Notes: generated from the sequence alone by a model not told the origin. Shown: positions 19,144 through 29,155, counted from the first letter of the stretch. The stretch is 64,000 bases of DNA from Parendozoicomonas callyspongiae (GCF_023502345.1 NZ_JAMFLX010000022.1:1-64000); one strand, 5' to 3'. A program made the numbers and translations.

Positions 19144-20178
19144 ATGAGTGATATCAAACTCACCGAATACAGCCATGGTGCAGGTTGTGGCTGCAAAATC
19201 TCTCCCCAGATTCTGGATCAGATTCTTCAAAGTGGCATTGAAATGCCAGATTTTCCAGATCTGCTTGTTGGTAATTCCTCGAAAGATGACGCCGCTGTTT
19301 TTGATATGGGAAATGGGGAAGGTGTGATCAGCACCACCGATTTCTTTATGCCGATTGTTGATGACCCGTTTGATTTTGGACGTATTGCTGCTACGAATGC
19401 CATCAGCGATGTTTACGCCATGGGTGGCACACCCATGATGGCGATTGCGATTCTGGGTTGGCCTGTCAACAAGTTAGGGCCAGATGTAGCTCGGGCTGTT
19501 GTGGATGGTGGTCGTCAGGCCTGTAAAGAGGCAGGAATTCCTCTTGCTGGAGGTCATAGTATTGATGCCCCGGAACCCATTTTTGGCCTGGCTGTGACCG
19601 GGCGGGTACCTCTGGAAGGGCTAAAGCAGAATGATAAGGCCCGGGTGGGTGACAAACTCTATCTCACCAAACCGCTTGGTATTGGCATCCTGACGACGGC
19701 TCAAAAGAAGAAAAAGATTGCTGATGAGCACGTTCATATTGCCCGGGATGCAATGTGTCAGCTTAATCTTCCGGGAGCCGCATTTGCCAAGCTGCCTTGT
19801 GTCAGTGCCATGACCGATGTCACAGGTTTCGGCTTGCTCGGGCACTTGCTTGAGGTTTGTGAAGGCAGTGGGGTCAAGGCGCGTATTCAGGAGTCAGCCC
19901 TACCTCTGCTTCCTCATGTTGAAGAGTATCGGGCAGCTGGTTGTGTGCCTGGGGGAACCGAGCGCAACTTTGCCAGTTATGGGCATAAAGGACCTGACTT
20001 ATCCCAGCGCCAGAAAGAGCTTCTATGTGATCCACAAACCAGTGGTGGTTTATTGGTTGCGGTCAGCCCTGATGGGGAAGAAGAGTTTCTGAAGGTTGCT
20101 TCTGAATTTAATTTGGAACTGAGTCCGGTAGGTGAGCTGCTTGAGCAGGACTCAAATCATCTGATTGAGATGGTCTGA
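19144..20178 (+). CDS. selD: Selenide, water dikinase (selenophosphate synthetase)
   Basis: 344 residues. The enzyme makes monoselenophosphate from selenide and ATP, the selenium donor for Sec-tRNA and selenouridine. It aligns along its full length with E. coli SelD. The catalytic loop reads [10 protein letters not shown], with the essential Cys and Lys; it uses cysteine, not selenocysteine. The AIRS-type domains are intact ([52 protein letters not shown]). The start is ATG 19144, after GAGG; a TTG at 19111 in the same frame is not needed. No selA or selB is adjacent. Its presence supports real decoding of the UGA in the betaine reductase gene at 49579. Confidence 0.97.
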   Translation: MSDIKLTEYSHGAGCGCKISPQILDQILQSGIEMPDFPDLLVGNSSKDDAAVFDMGNGEGVISTTDFFMPIVDDPFDFGRIAATNAISDVYAMGGTPMMAIAILGWPVNKLGPDVARAVVDGGRQACKEAGIPLAGGHSIDAPEPIFGLAVTGRVPLEGLKQNDKARVGDKLYLTKPLGIGILTTAQKKKKIADEHVHIARDAMCQLNLPGAAFAKLPCVSAMTDVTGFGLLGHLLEVCEGSGVKARIQESALPLLPHVEEYRAAGCVPGGTERNFASYGHKGPDLSQRQKELLCDPQTSGGLLVAVSPDGEEEFLKVASEFNLELSPVGELLEQDSNHLIEMV

Positions 20179-20195
20179 TTGTATTGAATCCAAAA

Positions 20196-20224
20196 AAACG
20201 GGAGCCTATTTAGCTCCCGTTTCT
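20196..20224. terminator. Convergent terminator between selD and the sutA-like gene
   Basis: Stem AAACGGGAGC / GCTCCCGTTT with a CTATTTA loop, and A- and T-runs on either side, suitable for both converging transcripts. Confidence 0.85.
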
Positions 20225-20241
20225 GGCAATCACGTTTAGGG

Positions 20242-20493
20242 TTAAATAGGGCGATTGCCGTAATTGGATTCTGGTTTCTTGGGGGGATCTGCTGTCACAT
20301 TTGAGGGAACCTCCTCGATCTTTCCCCCTTTAGCCAGATACTCTTCAATTTGAGTATTTAGCATCTCCCTGAGCCTTCGACGGGATTCAACGGTGCGTTC
20401 GTCTGGTGATTCATCTTTGCTGCCCAGATACGAAAAATCAGGGCCATCACTGTTTCCAGCTTTAGCTTTTCTGGTAGGCTTTTTCCGTGCCAT
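20242..20493 (-). CDS. SutA-like RNA polymerase-associated regulator
   Basis: 83 residues. The C-terminal half closely follows the Pseudomonas SutA pattern: a helix ending in IEEYLAKGGKIEEV, then ADPPKKPESNYGNRPI at the very end. The N-terminus is basic and Ser/Asp-rich, and probably disordered. SutA binds RNA polymerase and upregulates rRNA and maintenance genes during slow growth. This copy is shorter than the Pseudomonas one, having less of the acidic N-terminal region. An AGAGGA lies before the ATG. Function by similarity only. Confidence 0.8.
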   Translation of the reverse strand: MARKKPTRKAKAGNSDGPDFSYLGSKDESPDERTVESRRRLREMLNTQIEEYLAKGGKIEEVPSNVTADPPKKPESNYGNRPI

Positions 20494-20661
20494 GAGCCAG
20501 TCCTCTTATGTGCTGGTGATGCCTCGGGAAGAGGTCACCATTTATTTATTATTCTTATTGTTATAGCGCAGACTTCATGTCGCGCAATTCCATTTATAAA
20601 TCCTTTTTCAGAATCTTGCCAATAAAAAGTGACAGATAATTTACAGAACCTGATTGATTTA

Positions 20662-21090
20662 TCAGGAAAAACCCTGCCCCTGGAGGGTTGCAACCAGTTG
20701 CCTGTGGCCTCCGTGATCCCGGTGCTCTCCCAACCAGATTCCCTGCCAGGTTCCCATAATCAAATGACCATTTCGGATAGGGATCATTAAATCCGAACCC
20801 ATAACGCTGCTCTTGATATGGGCGGGCATATCATCGACCCCTTCGTAATTATGAAGATAATGCGGCTCATTATCTGGTATCAGTTTATTCAGGTGCCGCT
20901 CCATATCGCCTCTGACCGTTGGATCGGCATTTTCGTTAATTGTCAGTGATGCTGAGGTGTGCTGAATGAAAAGGTGCAGTAACCCTATTTCGATGTCAGC
21001 CAGTTCTGGAACCTGGTGAATGACTTCGTCAGTAATTAAATGATAACCCCGAGGGTGAGGTGTAAGACGAATCAGTTTTTGGTGCCACAT
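20662..21090 (-). CDS. yjbQ: YjbQ / UPF0047 family protein
   Basis: 142-residue member of the YjbQ (UPF0047) family, sometimes named secondary thiamine-phosphate synthase because E. coli YjbQ has weak activity of that kind. The conserved features are visible: [20 protein letters not shown], the [13 protein letters not shown] region and [18 protein letters not shown] at the end. GGGAGG stands 8 bases before the ATG. True physiological role unknown. Confidence 0.93.
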   Translation of the reverse strand: MWHQKLIRLTPHPRGYHLITDEVIHQVPELADIEIGLLHLFIQHTSASLTINENADPTVRGDMERHLNKLIPDNEPHYLHNYEGVDDMPAHIKSSVMGSDLMIPIRNGHLIMGTWQGIWLGEHRDHGGHRQLVATLQGQGFS

Positions 21091-21147
21091 AAAATCAACC
21101 TCCCCGGAGTTGTAAAATAATAATGGTCAAAATAGCGTCCTTATCGG

Positions 21148-21482
21148 CTATTTCAAACCAAGCCGTTTAGCCAGACGGTGCAGGGTACCAGCATCCAGCC
21201 AGCAGCAAGATATCATGATCGCGTTCTCTAATGGTGGAACAGCTATGGGAAACACGCTGAGTCGGTAATAAAGGCCGGAGCAGAAGTTATTCTCCATAAC
21301 CTCATGCTTAAAGTTTTTGTTGGTGGCTGCCACGATGCGAGTGTTAACCCAAAGGCTGCGATCATCACCGATGCGCTGTAGGTCATCGTACTGAAGAACA
21401 CGCAGCAGTTTTGATTGCAGTGACAGCGATAATTCCCCAATTTCATCCAGAAAAAGAGTGCCGCCATCTGCCAGCTCAATTA
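21148..21482 (-). pseudogene. norR: Relic of a NorR-type sigma-54 activator
   Basis: The minus-strand translation matches the AAA+ core of NorR ([20 protein letters not shown], then [20 protein letters not shown], then [22 protein letters not shown]). It then jumps directly to the extreme C-terminus of the helix-turn-helix ([11 protein letters not shown], stop). The GAF sensor domain, Walker A and most of the DNA-binding domain are missing, so an internal deletion and a 5' truncation have occurred. No norV or norW gene is nearby. Confidence 0.85.
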
Positions 21483-21541
21483 CAGCCTCGGATTTGCAAA
21501 GACATCAAATAAAACAAGACAGTTGTCAATAGCATTCCAAA

Positions 21542-23136
21542 TTACTGAGTCATACCAATCTGGCTGAGCACCCAGCTTGTAGCTATGGATTTAAAGTTTC
21601 TGGCCATCCCAAACACCTTGCTCTCATTGATATGAAGGCGCCAGACTTCTATTGCTTCGCCTGAATGAGCTAAACTCGCCAGATATTTATGATCAGGTGT
21701 TAGCCAGAGATATGCTATAGACTTGCGGTCTTGCCGCTTGAGCGTTAGAGAAACCAGCCCGGTGTTGATGTCCCAAATCCGGATAAGTCCTTTTCTGTAT
21801 CCAACTATCAAGGTTTGCCCATCTGTGGATGTTATGAGTGCAGTGACATGATCCCCACAACAATACTCAGACACTAATTCACCAGTATTGAGTGAATAAC
21901 CATAAACACCCCCTTTAGCAACATAGAGCACTTTATCATCCTTACTGGTAACCGCAGGAATGGGCATAGAACCTTTAAACTCTATTTGCCGTGCATCTGC
22001 CTTACGCGAATAAACTCGAATGCTATGATTTTTTGAGGCTATAACCCATCGCCCTCCAGAAGAAACCTCTGCACGTCTGAGAAAATCATCATCACCATCT
22101 GCACTCCTTGGTGTGGAGAAATCATATATTTTTGACTGACTCCCTTTTATATCAACCTTATGGATCTTGCATTCCGAGGCAACAAGAATAGTTTCATTGT
22201 CTTCAAATACAGCAAACCGGATCGTCGCACAAACATCAAGGCAAGTCTCATATACAACCGTATCATTTCTCCAGTCTATTACCTGAAGAGCCTTTTTATC
22301 ATCCATATATGCGAAAATCAGCTTTCCATTTGGAGAGAATCCTCCTGCGGCGTTGGCGTAGTTAACCACCCCCTTTTTGAGGGATTGCGGTAGCTGAAAC
22401 GTCGCATTTTCAAAATCAACAATTCCCAGCAGGTAAGTATTCTGGTCATGAACTTCAACGATCATCATCATGGCCTTGTTGTCTGGAGCCATTTCTACCT
22501 TGCTGATCTCTTTAATCAGTCTTCCAAAAGCAAAAGAAAAGTCAATACCATAGGATTCTGCCGGGTGAGCCAGGTTATGGATAACCACAATCTCATATTT
22601 ATCCCCTCTCCAGGGAACCATCATCCACTGACCATCATTACTGATTGTGACCAGAGCAGGTGAAGACGTTGTTGTTGGTAAAAGTTTTTGTTCCGACTCT
22701 CTGGTTCGAACTTTTTGAAGTCTTCTTTTTCCTTCTAAAGCCTTGAGCACTTTTTGTTCACGGGTCGGTTTTTTCTCAAATATTTTTCGGAATAGTGAAG
22801 GAGCATGCTGCTCACGTTTATTCACAATCTGAATATTTTTGATAAGTTTAAGAGGGGGTGATAAGTGGTTGCAAACGGCTTTGGGGCGACCATTAAGCGT
22901 CAATGACTCAGAAGCCAGAGTCAGATACTTGGGAAAGAGTGAACAATCAGAAAACTCTATATGCTCACCATCAACAACCACAGACAAATATTCTGGCTGG
23001 TGCAGCGCACCCATACTAGTTTTTTTTTCTTAGCAGCATAAAGACTCTGGCAATAGCCATAGAAGAAGATTGTCAGGATAATACAGAGAAGTGCTTTCGC
23101 TCTTTGAAATAAAGTCTGGAAGCGACGGCAGGCCAT
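21542..23136 (-). pseudogene. Exported beta-propeller (WD40-like) protein, signal peptide out of frame at an A9 tract
   Basis: The long frame from the ATG at 23014 encodes 490 residues. From about residue 115 it carries propeller-type repeats, the clearest blade being TLIVGYRKGLIRIWDINTG, with later ones ending in IEVWRL. Just upstream, in a different frame, an ATG at 23136 with a GGGA starts a typical signal peptide (MACRRFQTLF, then ALLCIILTIFFYG, ending SLYA-AKKK). The two frames meet at nine consecutive A residues on the coding strand (23020-23028). Ten A residues would join them into one exported protein of 531 residues. The gene may be phase-variable, rescued by slippage, or simply broken. 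The body itself has no further lesion, which argues against old decay. Confidence 0.7.
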
Positions 23137-23538
23137 ATCGATATCCCATATCTGAAGATGAGGCTCAGTCTAGTAAATCATTTCCACGCTTTTGCCCTCT
23201 CCCTGCAAATGTATACATGGTTTTGAAGCTGACATTCAGCTGCTCCATCAATAACCAGATACTGCCGTAAGCCAGCAGAGCTGCGACAGATCGGACAGAC
23301 ATGGCTTTACCCATAAAATGGGCACTTTTGTTTTTATCCAGCCATTGCAGAGACAGGGACAGTATCTCAACTTTTGTGATTAGCAACTGAAGAGAGTTAT
23401 TTGATTAGAAGACTGTTCGTTTTTTTACAAAAATCTGGGAGTGGTCCGGAGGAAAGTTCGACAGCTCTTAAGCAACTGTCTGGGTACTTAATGCCATCAG
23501 AACAGAAAAGCCCGGCCTGTTGCAAGGCCGGGCCGATA
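23137..23538. other. Intergenic, possibly a degenerate small frame
   Basis: A minus-strand frame of 73 codons (23165-23386) starting with TTG contains a hydrophobic segment (MSVRSVAALLAYGSIWLLM), but there is no ribosome site or homology I recognise. Otherwise only the dha terminator (23510-23533) is seen. Confidence 0.35.
23510..23533 (-). terminator. Terminator of the dhaKLM operon
   Basis: Perfect stem GCCCGGCC (23510-23517) / GGCCGGGC (23526-23533) just after the dhaM stop; on the minus strand it is followed by TTTTCT. Confidence 0.9.
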
Positions 23539-25959
23539 TTAAAAGCAGGCTAAAGCTTCCTGCTTCGCCTGGGCCATATCAACATTACGAATACTGGCTT
23601 TAAGAGCGGGAATAGCTGTCGGACTTGCGCTGAACTTAGTCACACCCATGCCCAGCAACAGTGACGTGAACTCGGGATCTCCTGCCATTTCCCCACATAT
23701 ACCAACAGGAATACCTGCTGTTCCGGCAGCATTGCAGGTTTTGGCGATAGCTTTCAGAATGGCCGACTGCTGATAATGCGCCAATCCGGAAACGGAGGCA
23801 TTGCCTCTGTCTGCGGCCATCACATACTGGGCAAGGTCATTGGTCCCCAGTGAAAAGAAATCCGACTCTTTAGCCAATTGCTCTGCGTTAAAAACAGCAG
23901 CAGGAACTTCGATCATGATTCCAATCTTCAGCTCAGGAACAGGGATGTGCAGTTCCCGGCGGCACTCGTTCAAGAGTTCTTTGGCTTTATGGAGTTCATC
24001 CACTGTTGCGACCATAGGGAACATGATCTGAATATTGCTGTGCAGGTCTGCTGCCCGAATAATGGCTTTCAACTGGCTCTTGAATAACTCCGGATACCGA
24101 AGGCTCAGGCGAATACCCCGGCAGCCAAGAAACGGATTCGCTTCACTCTCAGTACGTACCGAGTGCATGGGTTTATCGCCACCAATATCCAGAGTTCTGA
24201 TTATCAGAGGATCACTCCCAAGCTTTGATGCAATGTCGCAGTAAATCTGGCATTGCTCCTTTTCTCCGGGAAGGTTTTGCTGATCCAGAAAGAGAAACTC
24301 AGTGCGCAGAAGCCCAACTCCCCGTGCACCGACTTTTTGCAATGAGATTACCTCTTCAGGTTTGCTGATATTCGCCATGACATCAGGACAAAAACCATCA
24401 AGTGTTTCCGCATCTTTCTGAGAGTCTTCTGCTTCCCTTGATTTTTTAACCAACCATTCTGTGCGGCGCAGTTCAAGTTTTGTAATGGTTTGAGCATCAG
24501 GGTGTGCCCAGATTTGACCGTGAAAACCATCCAGTATCACTTGCTGGCCATCATGGATCTTTTCCAGACAGCCTTCAGCGCAGACAATAGCTGGAATGCC
24601 AAGAGCTCTGGCAAGAATTGCACTGTGAGAAGTTCTTCCTCCCTGACTGAGACAGATGCCAAGAACCTTTTCACTATCGAGGCAAGCTGTATCTGAAGGC
24701 GTCAGGTCATCAACCAGTAGAATGGCAGGAGAGTCCAGCTGCTGGTGTGGAAGATCTGTGCCGAGAAGGTTTGCTAACAGACGCCTGCCAATGTCAACAA
24801 CATCATAGGCTCGTTGCTGCATATACTCTGATTCAGCGTTTTTATATTGGTTCGTCAGCGAACCAATTTCGATTATCCATGCCTGCTCTGAAGAATGACC
24901 CTTGCTGATGCAGCTCTGCACCCGATCCAGAAGTTCAGGGTCACTCAATATAAGCTTATGAGCGGCAAATATTGCTGAGTGATTGCTCCCCATCTTACCG
25001 GTGCTTTCCTGCTCCAGTACCTGTAACTCCGTAAGGGTTTTTTCCAGAGCCTGAGTGAAAGTTTGCCACTCAGCTTTTTCTCCCAGAAATATGCGCTCAG
25101 GAACTTCCGGCATAACCTGGCAGAAATGTTTTGCCCTTCCAAAAACAATACCCTCGGAAGCAGGCTGTCCGTTTATTGCCCCTTCCTGCTTGTGCGGTTT
25201 TACTATTACTTCTGATTGAGGTTTTGTTGATATATCTTCACCGAAATGACGTTTGGCCAGGGTCAGAAAAGCCCCAATGGCTTTCTGGGCATCAGGGCCA
25301 GAAACAGCGAGATGAATTTCATCATGACAACGCGCATCGAGTGCGGCAATGCTGTTCAGACTGCGAATATTGGCCGACTTGCTCTCTCTGGATAATGTGC
25401 CCTCAATATCAAACTGCGCCAACTCGGAAACCAGATTGGCGGCGGGACGGGCATGAAGTCCATGGGGATTTTGAATAACCCACGAAGCTTTGAGTTCATT
25501 TCGATCAAGATCAGGAGTTGGCTCTGGAGATGAACTGATTACTACAGACTCATCCCCCAAGTGTTCCTGTTTTGCGGAGAGTGCTGAGCAGGCTTCTCTG
25601 GCCACCTCATTAAGCGACATGCCTGCAGAGGCTGCGACAGTTGCAGCAATCGCTCCTTCCACAAGAGGGGCAGAACAAAGAGTAATATTGGCAGAGGTAT
25701 TCGGGGCAATCAGATCAAGGGCAGTTTCTGTGCTGAGCAGAGCACTTCCCATATCCATAAGAACAAGTACACCGCTATGGTCATAAACCTGCTCTATGGC
25801 CGTCATAATCCTAATGGCATCCGTTCCAATGGGGTTATCCTGGTCATCAATGCCGCCGGCAGCTGCCAGGGAGCATTGCCCCTGGTTCATTTGCTCTGCC
25901 AGCTCCAATACCCCTTCGGCCAGTTTCCGGCTATGGGAAACTATAACAATTCCAACCAT
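23539..25959 (-). CDS. dhaM: DhaM: EIIA-HPr-Enzyme I fusion, phosphoryl donor for dihydroxyacetone kinase
   Basis: 806 residues that carry phosphate from PEP to DhaL-bound ADP. Three domains are visible: a mannose-type EIIA (residues 1-135, phospho-His9 in IVSHS), an HPr-like domain (about 157-240, phospho-His169 in NPHGLHARP) and an Enzyme I domain (about 262-806, phospho-His445 in GGRTSHSAI). E. coli DhaM carries only a truncated EI; here the EI PEP-binding half is complete, with GVGLLRTEFLFL, GGDKPMHS, GCRGIRLS, GTNDLAQY and GICGEMAGD. The protein may therefore autophosphorylate from PEP without the general PTS. The start has AAGGA nearby and lies 9 bases after the dhaL stop. Confidence 0.95.
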   Translation of the reverse strand: MVGIVIVSHSRKLAEGVLELAEQMNQGQCSLAAAGGIDDQDNPIGTDAIRIMTAIEQVYDHSGVLVLMDMGSALLSTETALDLIAPNTSANITLCSAPLVEGAIAATVAASAGMSLNEVAREACSALSAKQEHLGDESVVISSSPEPTPDLDRNELKASWVIQNPHGLHARPAANLVSELAQFDIEGTLSRESKSANIRSLNSIAALDARCHDEIHLAVSGPDAQKAIGAFLTLAKRHFGEDISTKPQSEVIVKPHKQEGAINGQPASEGIVFGRAKHFCQVMPEVPERIFLGEKAEWQTFTQALEKTLTELQVLEQESTGKMGSNHSAIFAAHKLILSDPELLDRVQSCISKGHSSEQAWIIEIGSLTNQYKNAESEYMQQRAYDVVDIGRRLLANLLGTDLPHQQLDSPAILLVDDLTPSDTACLDSEKVLGICLSQGGRTSHSAILARALGIPAIVCAEGCLEKIHDGQQVILDGFHGQIWAHPDAQTITKLELRRTEWLVKKSREAEDSQKDAETLDGFCPDVMANISKPEEVISLQKVGARGVGLLRTEFLFLDQQNLPGEKEQCQIYCDIASKLGSDPLIIRTLDIGGDKPMHSVRTESEANPFLGCRGIRLSLRYPELFKSQLKAIIRAADLHSNIQIMFPMVATVDELHKAKELLNECRRELHIPVPELKIGIMIEVPAAVFNAEQLAKESDFFSLGTNDLAQYVMAADRGNASVSGLAHYQQSAILKAIAKTCNAAGTAGIPVGICGEMAGDPEFTSLLLGMGVTKFSASPTAIPALKASIRNVDMAQAKQEALACF

Positions 25960-25968
25960 AGAGTCCTT

Positions 25969-26601
25969 CTAGGCAAGTGTTTTTTTGAGTGCCTTGATCA
26001 TCAGCATGGATGAAGTCGCACCAGGGTCCTGATGGCCAATACTGCGCTCACCAAGATAGCTGGCGCGACCTTTTCTGGCCTGCATGGGGATGGTTGCCCG
26101 CATGGCTTCTTCAGCCGTATGCAGAGCCAGATCTATAACCTCGGAAAGATCTTTATCGTGATCAGCAGCATGATGCATGGCTTCCATTGTGGGCCACCAG
26201 ACATCACACATTGTCTTATCTTCTGGCTTGGTGCGACCTCGGGAGACAATACCGCCGACGCCGTCATCCATCGCCGCAATCAGCTCCTGAATTGAGGCTT
26301 CTTCCTTACCATTCAGTGATGTTGCTGCTTTAAGAAAGAATGTGCCGTACAATGGGCCACTTGCGCCGCCAACACTTGAGAGCAGTGTCATACCGGTTTG
26401 CTTGAAAATAGTCCCCAGGCACTTGTTCTCATACATGGGGAGCTTTTCCATGACCTTTTCAAAACCACGATTCATATTCAGGCCGTGGTCAGCGTCACCA
26501 ATGTCGGAATCCAGTTTGGTCAGGTATTCCCGGTTTTCTTTCAGTTCCGTCGCCAGCTCCTGCAACCATGAGACGATGTGTTGCTTAGTTACTACAGACA
26601 T
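25969..26601 (-). CDS. dhaL: Dihydroxyacetone kinase ADP-binding subunit DhaL
   Basis: 210 residues, the nucleotide subunit of PTS-dependent dihydroxyacetone kinase. It keeps ADP permanently bound as a phosphate relay from DhaM to the dihydroxyacetone held by DhaK. The signature DSDIGDADHGLNMNRGF (about 31-47) provides the magnesium-binding aspartates and the His; VGGASGPLYGTFF and the C-terminal DPGATS loop are also intact. It is the middle gene of the dhaKLM operon. Confidence 0.96.
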   Translation of the reverse strand: MSVVTKQHIVSWLQELATELKENREYLTKLDSDIGDADHGLNMNRGFEKVMEKLPMYENKCLGTIFKQTGMTLLSSVGGASGPLYGTFFLKAATSLNGKEEASIQELIAAMDDGVGGIVSRGRTKPEDKTMCDVWWPTMEAMHHAADHDKDLSEVIDLALHTAEEAMRATIPMQARKGRASYLGERSIGHQDPGATSSMLMIKALKKTLA

Positions 26602-26692
26602 CAGTTTCTTCTCTTATCAACCTTTATCGATTACCAGTTTCTGGCATCATGGCATCCATGCACCGCAAGATGGATCCCAGAATTTTCAGCTA

Positions 26693-27760
26693 TCAGCCCC
26701 AGCGCAGGGCCATGGTTTCCACAGGAGCTTCCCAGAGCCTCAGGATCTCATCATCAGCCTTCATAATGGTCAGAGATAGCCCTTCCATATTCAGGGATGT
26801 ACAGTAATTACCAACCAACCGGTGAATAATTCTGAGTCCGGACTCTTCGCAACAGGAATGGAACTTCCGGTAAGCACCAAGCAACTCTGATTCAGGGGTT
26901 GCTCCCATACCGTTCAGGAGAACAATAACTTTGTCGCCAGCACCCAAAGGCTCTGTGGTGTGTTCAACATCGTTCCAGTCACCTGTTTCACGATCCCATT
27001 CCCGGATGACACGGCTGTAGTGCTCATCGTCGATGATGCAGCCGAACATATCCTGAACCAGAGTGTCGCAGTCTTTGTATGTGCGACGCTCGATCCCCGG
27101 CTCACCGTGGATGCCGACACCAAACTCCATTTCATTCTCTTGAAGAATGAAAGACGGTTCTCCGACAGCAGGAACAACGCAGGTAGAAAGAGCTATGCCA
27201 AAGGAACGTGTGCGGTTATTCAGTCGACGGCCAAGTTCTTCCAGCTGCTCCATGGAGTAACCTTCAGCTGCAGCTGCACCCAGAATTTTCTCAATCAGAA
27301 CTGTGCCAGCCACACCACGGCGACCCGCAGTATAAAGGCTGTCTTTTACAGCCACGTCGTCGTCCACTAAAACAGTACCAACTTTCACGCCTTCAGCATG
27401 AAGCAGTTCAACGGCTGTTTCGAAGTTAAGAACATCACCGGTATAGTTTTTTACAAGAAACAGAACACCCTTCCCGGAATCAACTGCCTTGGCACATTCG
27501 TACATCTGATCCGGTGTAGGAGAGGTGAAAACCTCACCGGGACATGCGCCTGTCAGCATGCCCTTGCCAACAAAGCCTGCGTGCATAGGTTCATGGCCAC
27601 TTCCACCTCCGGAAACAAGCGCGACCTGATCCAGCGAGTGGGCTCCCATAAGATAGACAAAACGGGGCTCATCGCTACCGACCAGCTCGGGGTTGGCCAT
27701 TAAGAGACCTTCGACCTGTTCCTGAACAACGTCTTCGACTTTATTTATTAGCTTTTTCAT
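26693..27760 (-). CDS. dhaK: Dihydroxyacetone kinase substrate-binding subunit DhaK
   Basis: 355 residues. It binds dihydroxyacetone covalently as a hemiaminal to a histidine, seen here in GVGIHGEPGI, and the phosphate from DhaL is transferred to give dihydroxyacetone phosphate. GGGSGHEPMH, CPGEVFTSPTPD, NYTGDVLNFETA and DDDVAVKDSLYTAGRRG are all conserved with E. coli DhaK. The ATG at 27760 is preferred to that at 27778 on alignment and the GAGAG before it. It is the first gene of the operon; the gap to dhaL is 91 bases. No dhaR regulator is in the window. Confidence 0.97.
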   Translation of the reverse strand: MKKLINKVEDVVQEQVEGLLMANPELVGSDEPRFVYLMGAHSLDQVALVSGGGSGHEPMHAGFVGKGMLTGACPGEVFTSPTPDQMYECAKAVDSGKGVLFLVKNYTGDVLNFETAVELLHAEGVKVGTVLVDDDVAVKDSLYTAGRRGVAGTVLIEKILGAAAAEGYSMEQLEELGRRLNNRTRSFGIALSTCVVPAVGEPSFILQENEMEFGVGIHGEPGIERRTYKDCDTLVQDMFGCIIDDEHYSRVIREWDRETGDWNDVEHTTEPLGAGDKVIVLLNGMGATPESELLGAYRKFHSCCEESGLRIIHRLVGNYCTSLNMEGLSLTIMKADDEILRLWEAPVETMALRWG

Positions 27761-28090
27761 TCTGACTGCTCTCTTCAAGAATGGAGCCGGGGGGTTATTT
27801 TACTGACAAAGTGGTGGTTTCTGTGTAACACGACATGATTTCACAGTGATATGTACTTATATGTTGCCATGGATCAACAATTATTGAGACTGTGCAAGGC
27901 AGGAAGAGCTGAAAAAGTGGTGGGTCAAATCGACCTGTGATTTATTACCTCAGCGGGAGACTGCTCAGTATGCCTAATGGTTTTGAGTGTTTCTGGTTTA
28001 GTTGGGAACGCGCTCCAGTATTTACATTTTCCTACTCGGGGCAGAAGAAGCGTTACTTTCTTCTGCCGCTGCTGTGTGAACTGAATCAGC
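27761..28090. other. Upstream region of dhaK
   Basis: 330 bases, presumably with the dhaKLM promoter. No open frame, operator or terminator can be named with confidence. Confidence 0.4.
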
Positions 28091-28291
28091 TCAGTTAACA
28101 GATGTGTCCGGCAGTTTGGTGTGGGTAACAACAACTGATCCGTACTCATCCCGGAATTCAATCCGATCGGCCTTTGCGAGTGCGGCCATGCCGAGAAGCA
28201 TTTGAGACATTACTTTTCCAGCTTCTTCAACGCCATTGTCTTTGATGTATCTGGCCAGCGTGTTAGCCAGCTCATTCTTTCCTGTGGCCAT
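28091..28291 (-). CDS. Small hypothetical protein, 66 aa
   Basis: Unrecognised soluble protein starting at the ATG at 28291, chosen because GGGG stands 6 bases upstream. The sequence is mostly helical up to residue 45 (LANTLARYIKDNGVEEAGKV, then MLLGMAALAKADRIEF) and ends in a short strand-like segment. No cysteine or obvious DNA-binding motif. It lies upstream of dhaK on the same strand, but 330 bases away. Confidence 0.5.
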   Translation of the reverse strand: MATGKNELANTLARYIKDNGVEEAGKVMSQMLLGMAALAKADRIEFRDEYGSVVVTHTKLPDTSVN

Positions 28292-28454
28292 TCCATGCCC
28301 CTTTGTTTTTATCGTTATTATCAAACCAGAAAGCTAACAGCGCTGTTACCCCTTCCTGTATAGAACTTCCCTGTTTCTATCATGTCATAAGCATAATCCT
28401 TTGTCTTTTCAGTATAGGAGACTCCGGCTGTTTAAAAGTAAGAGGCCAAACTCT

Positions 28455-29155
28455 ATGAAGATAGATAAAAAGATTTGGATTATTGCCTTGGTTGTACTTC
28501 AGTATCTCCCCTCCACTCAAAGTACGGCTTTTGGATTCCAAGGTTTTCAAGACAGGTGTATGGAAATCATGGATCCACTTTCTGGTTCCAACCCTGAAAT
28601 ACAAAGCTATCTGGAGAATCTGTATGAAGAGTCTATCAGCGACGGTGGATTGTCAGGCTGGATACGTTTGCAGGACAGTATGGAAACTCTTCGCAGCCAT
28701 GCCGACAAAGGAAGTCTCTACAAGTTTCGTGGAGCTGTCGTAAAAAAATTTGAAAAGATTGCATGTCACGTTTGGACTGTATTCATAAAGCTGTCTCTTA
28801 CATATCGAAAAAGAATGTGAGTAATCTCGCTGTAAAAGATACCCATGTCCTGCTGGACAGAGAAAAAATCAACCATGATTTTGTCCAAACAATGGCTGAT
28901 AAAAATGATTATGCATATGCAGCAATATCACTTTTTTACGCTCATGTATTTGAAATGGAAGAAGAGGAAAATATTCTATATACGAGGCAGCTCCAAGATG
29001 ACTTGGCTTGCTTATCTTTGAATGGAATCAAGGGCGAGTTTGTTGGAAGAATGGCAGACAAAGCATGTCGTAATGATCTTCAGTGTTTCCATATCTTTAC
29101 TGAAGCGATTGTGAAAATGGGGCTGGATATCGGCGTGTATTTCAGATTGTCCTGA
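28455..29155 (+). pseudogene. Exported hypothetical gene interrupted by a frameshift
   Basis: The first frame starts at the ATG at 28455, after AGAGG, with a signal peptide (MKIDKKIWIIALVVLQYLPS). It continues as a Cys-containing acidic protein until it derails near 28755 and stops at 28820. A second frame (one base shifted) is open from 28754 to 29155 and continues in similar composition (acidic, Tyr/Met-rich, Cys pairs). Adding one A in the GAAAAG run near 28752-28757 would fuse them into one protein of about 233 residues. No family recognised. Confidence 0.55.

Noticed and set aside
19144-20178. Possible selenocysteine in SelD itself
   Set aside because: The catalytic position is a normal cysteine codon within HGAGCGCK; no in-frame TGA is present.
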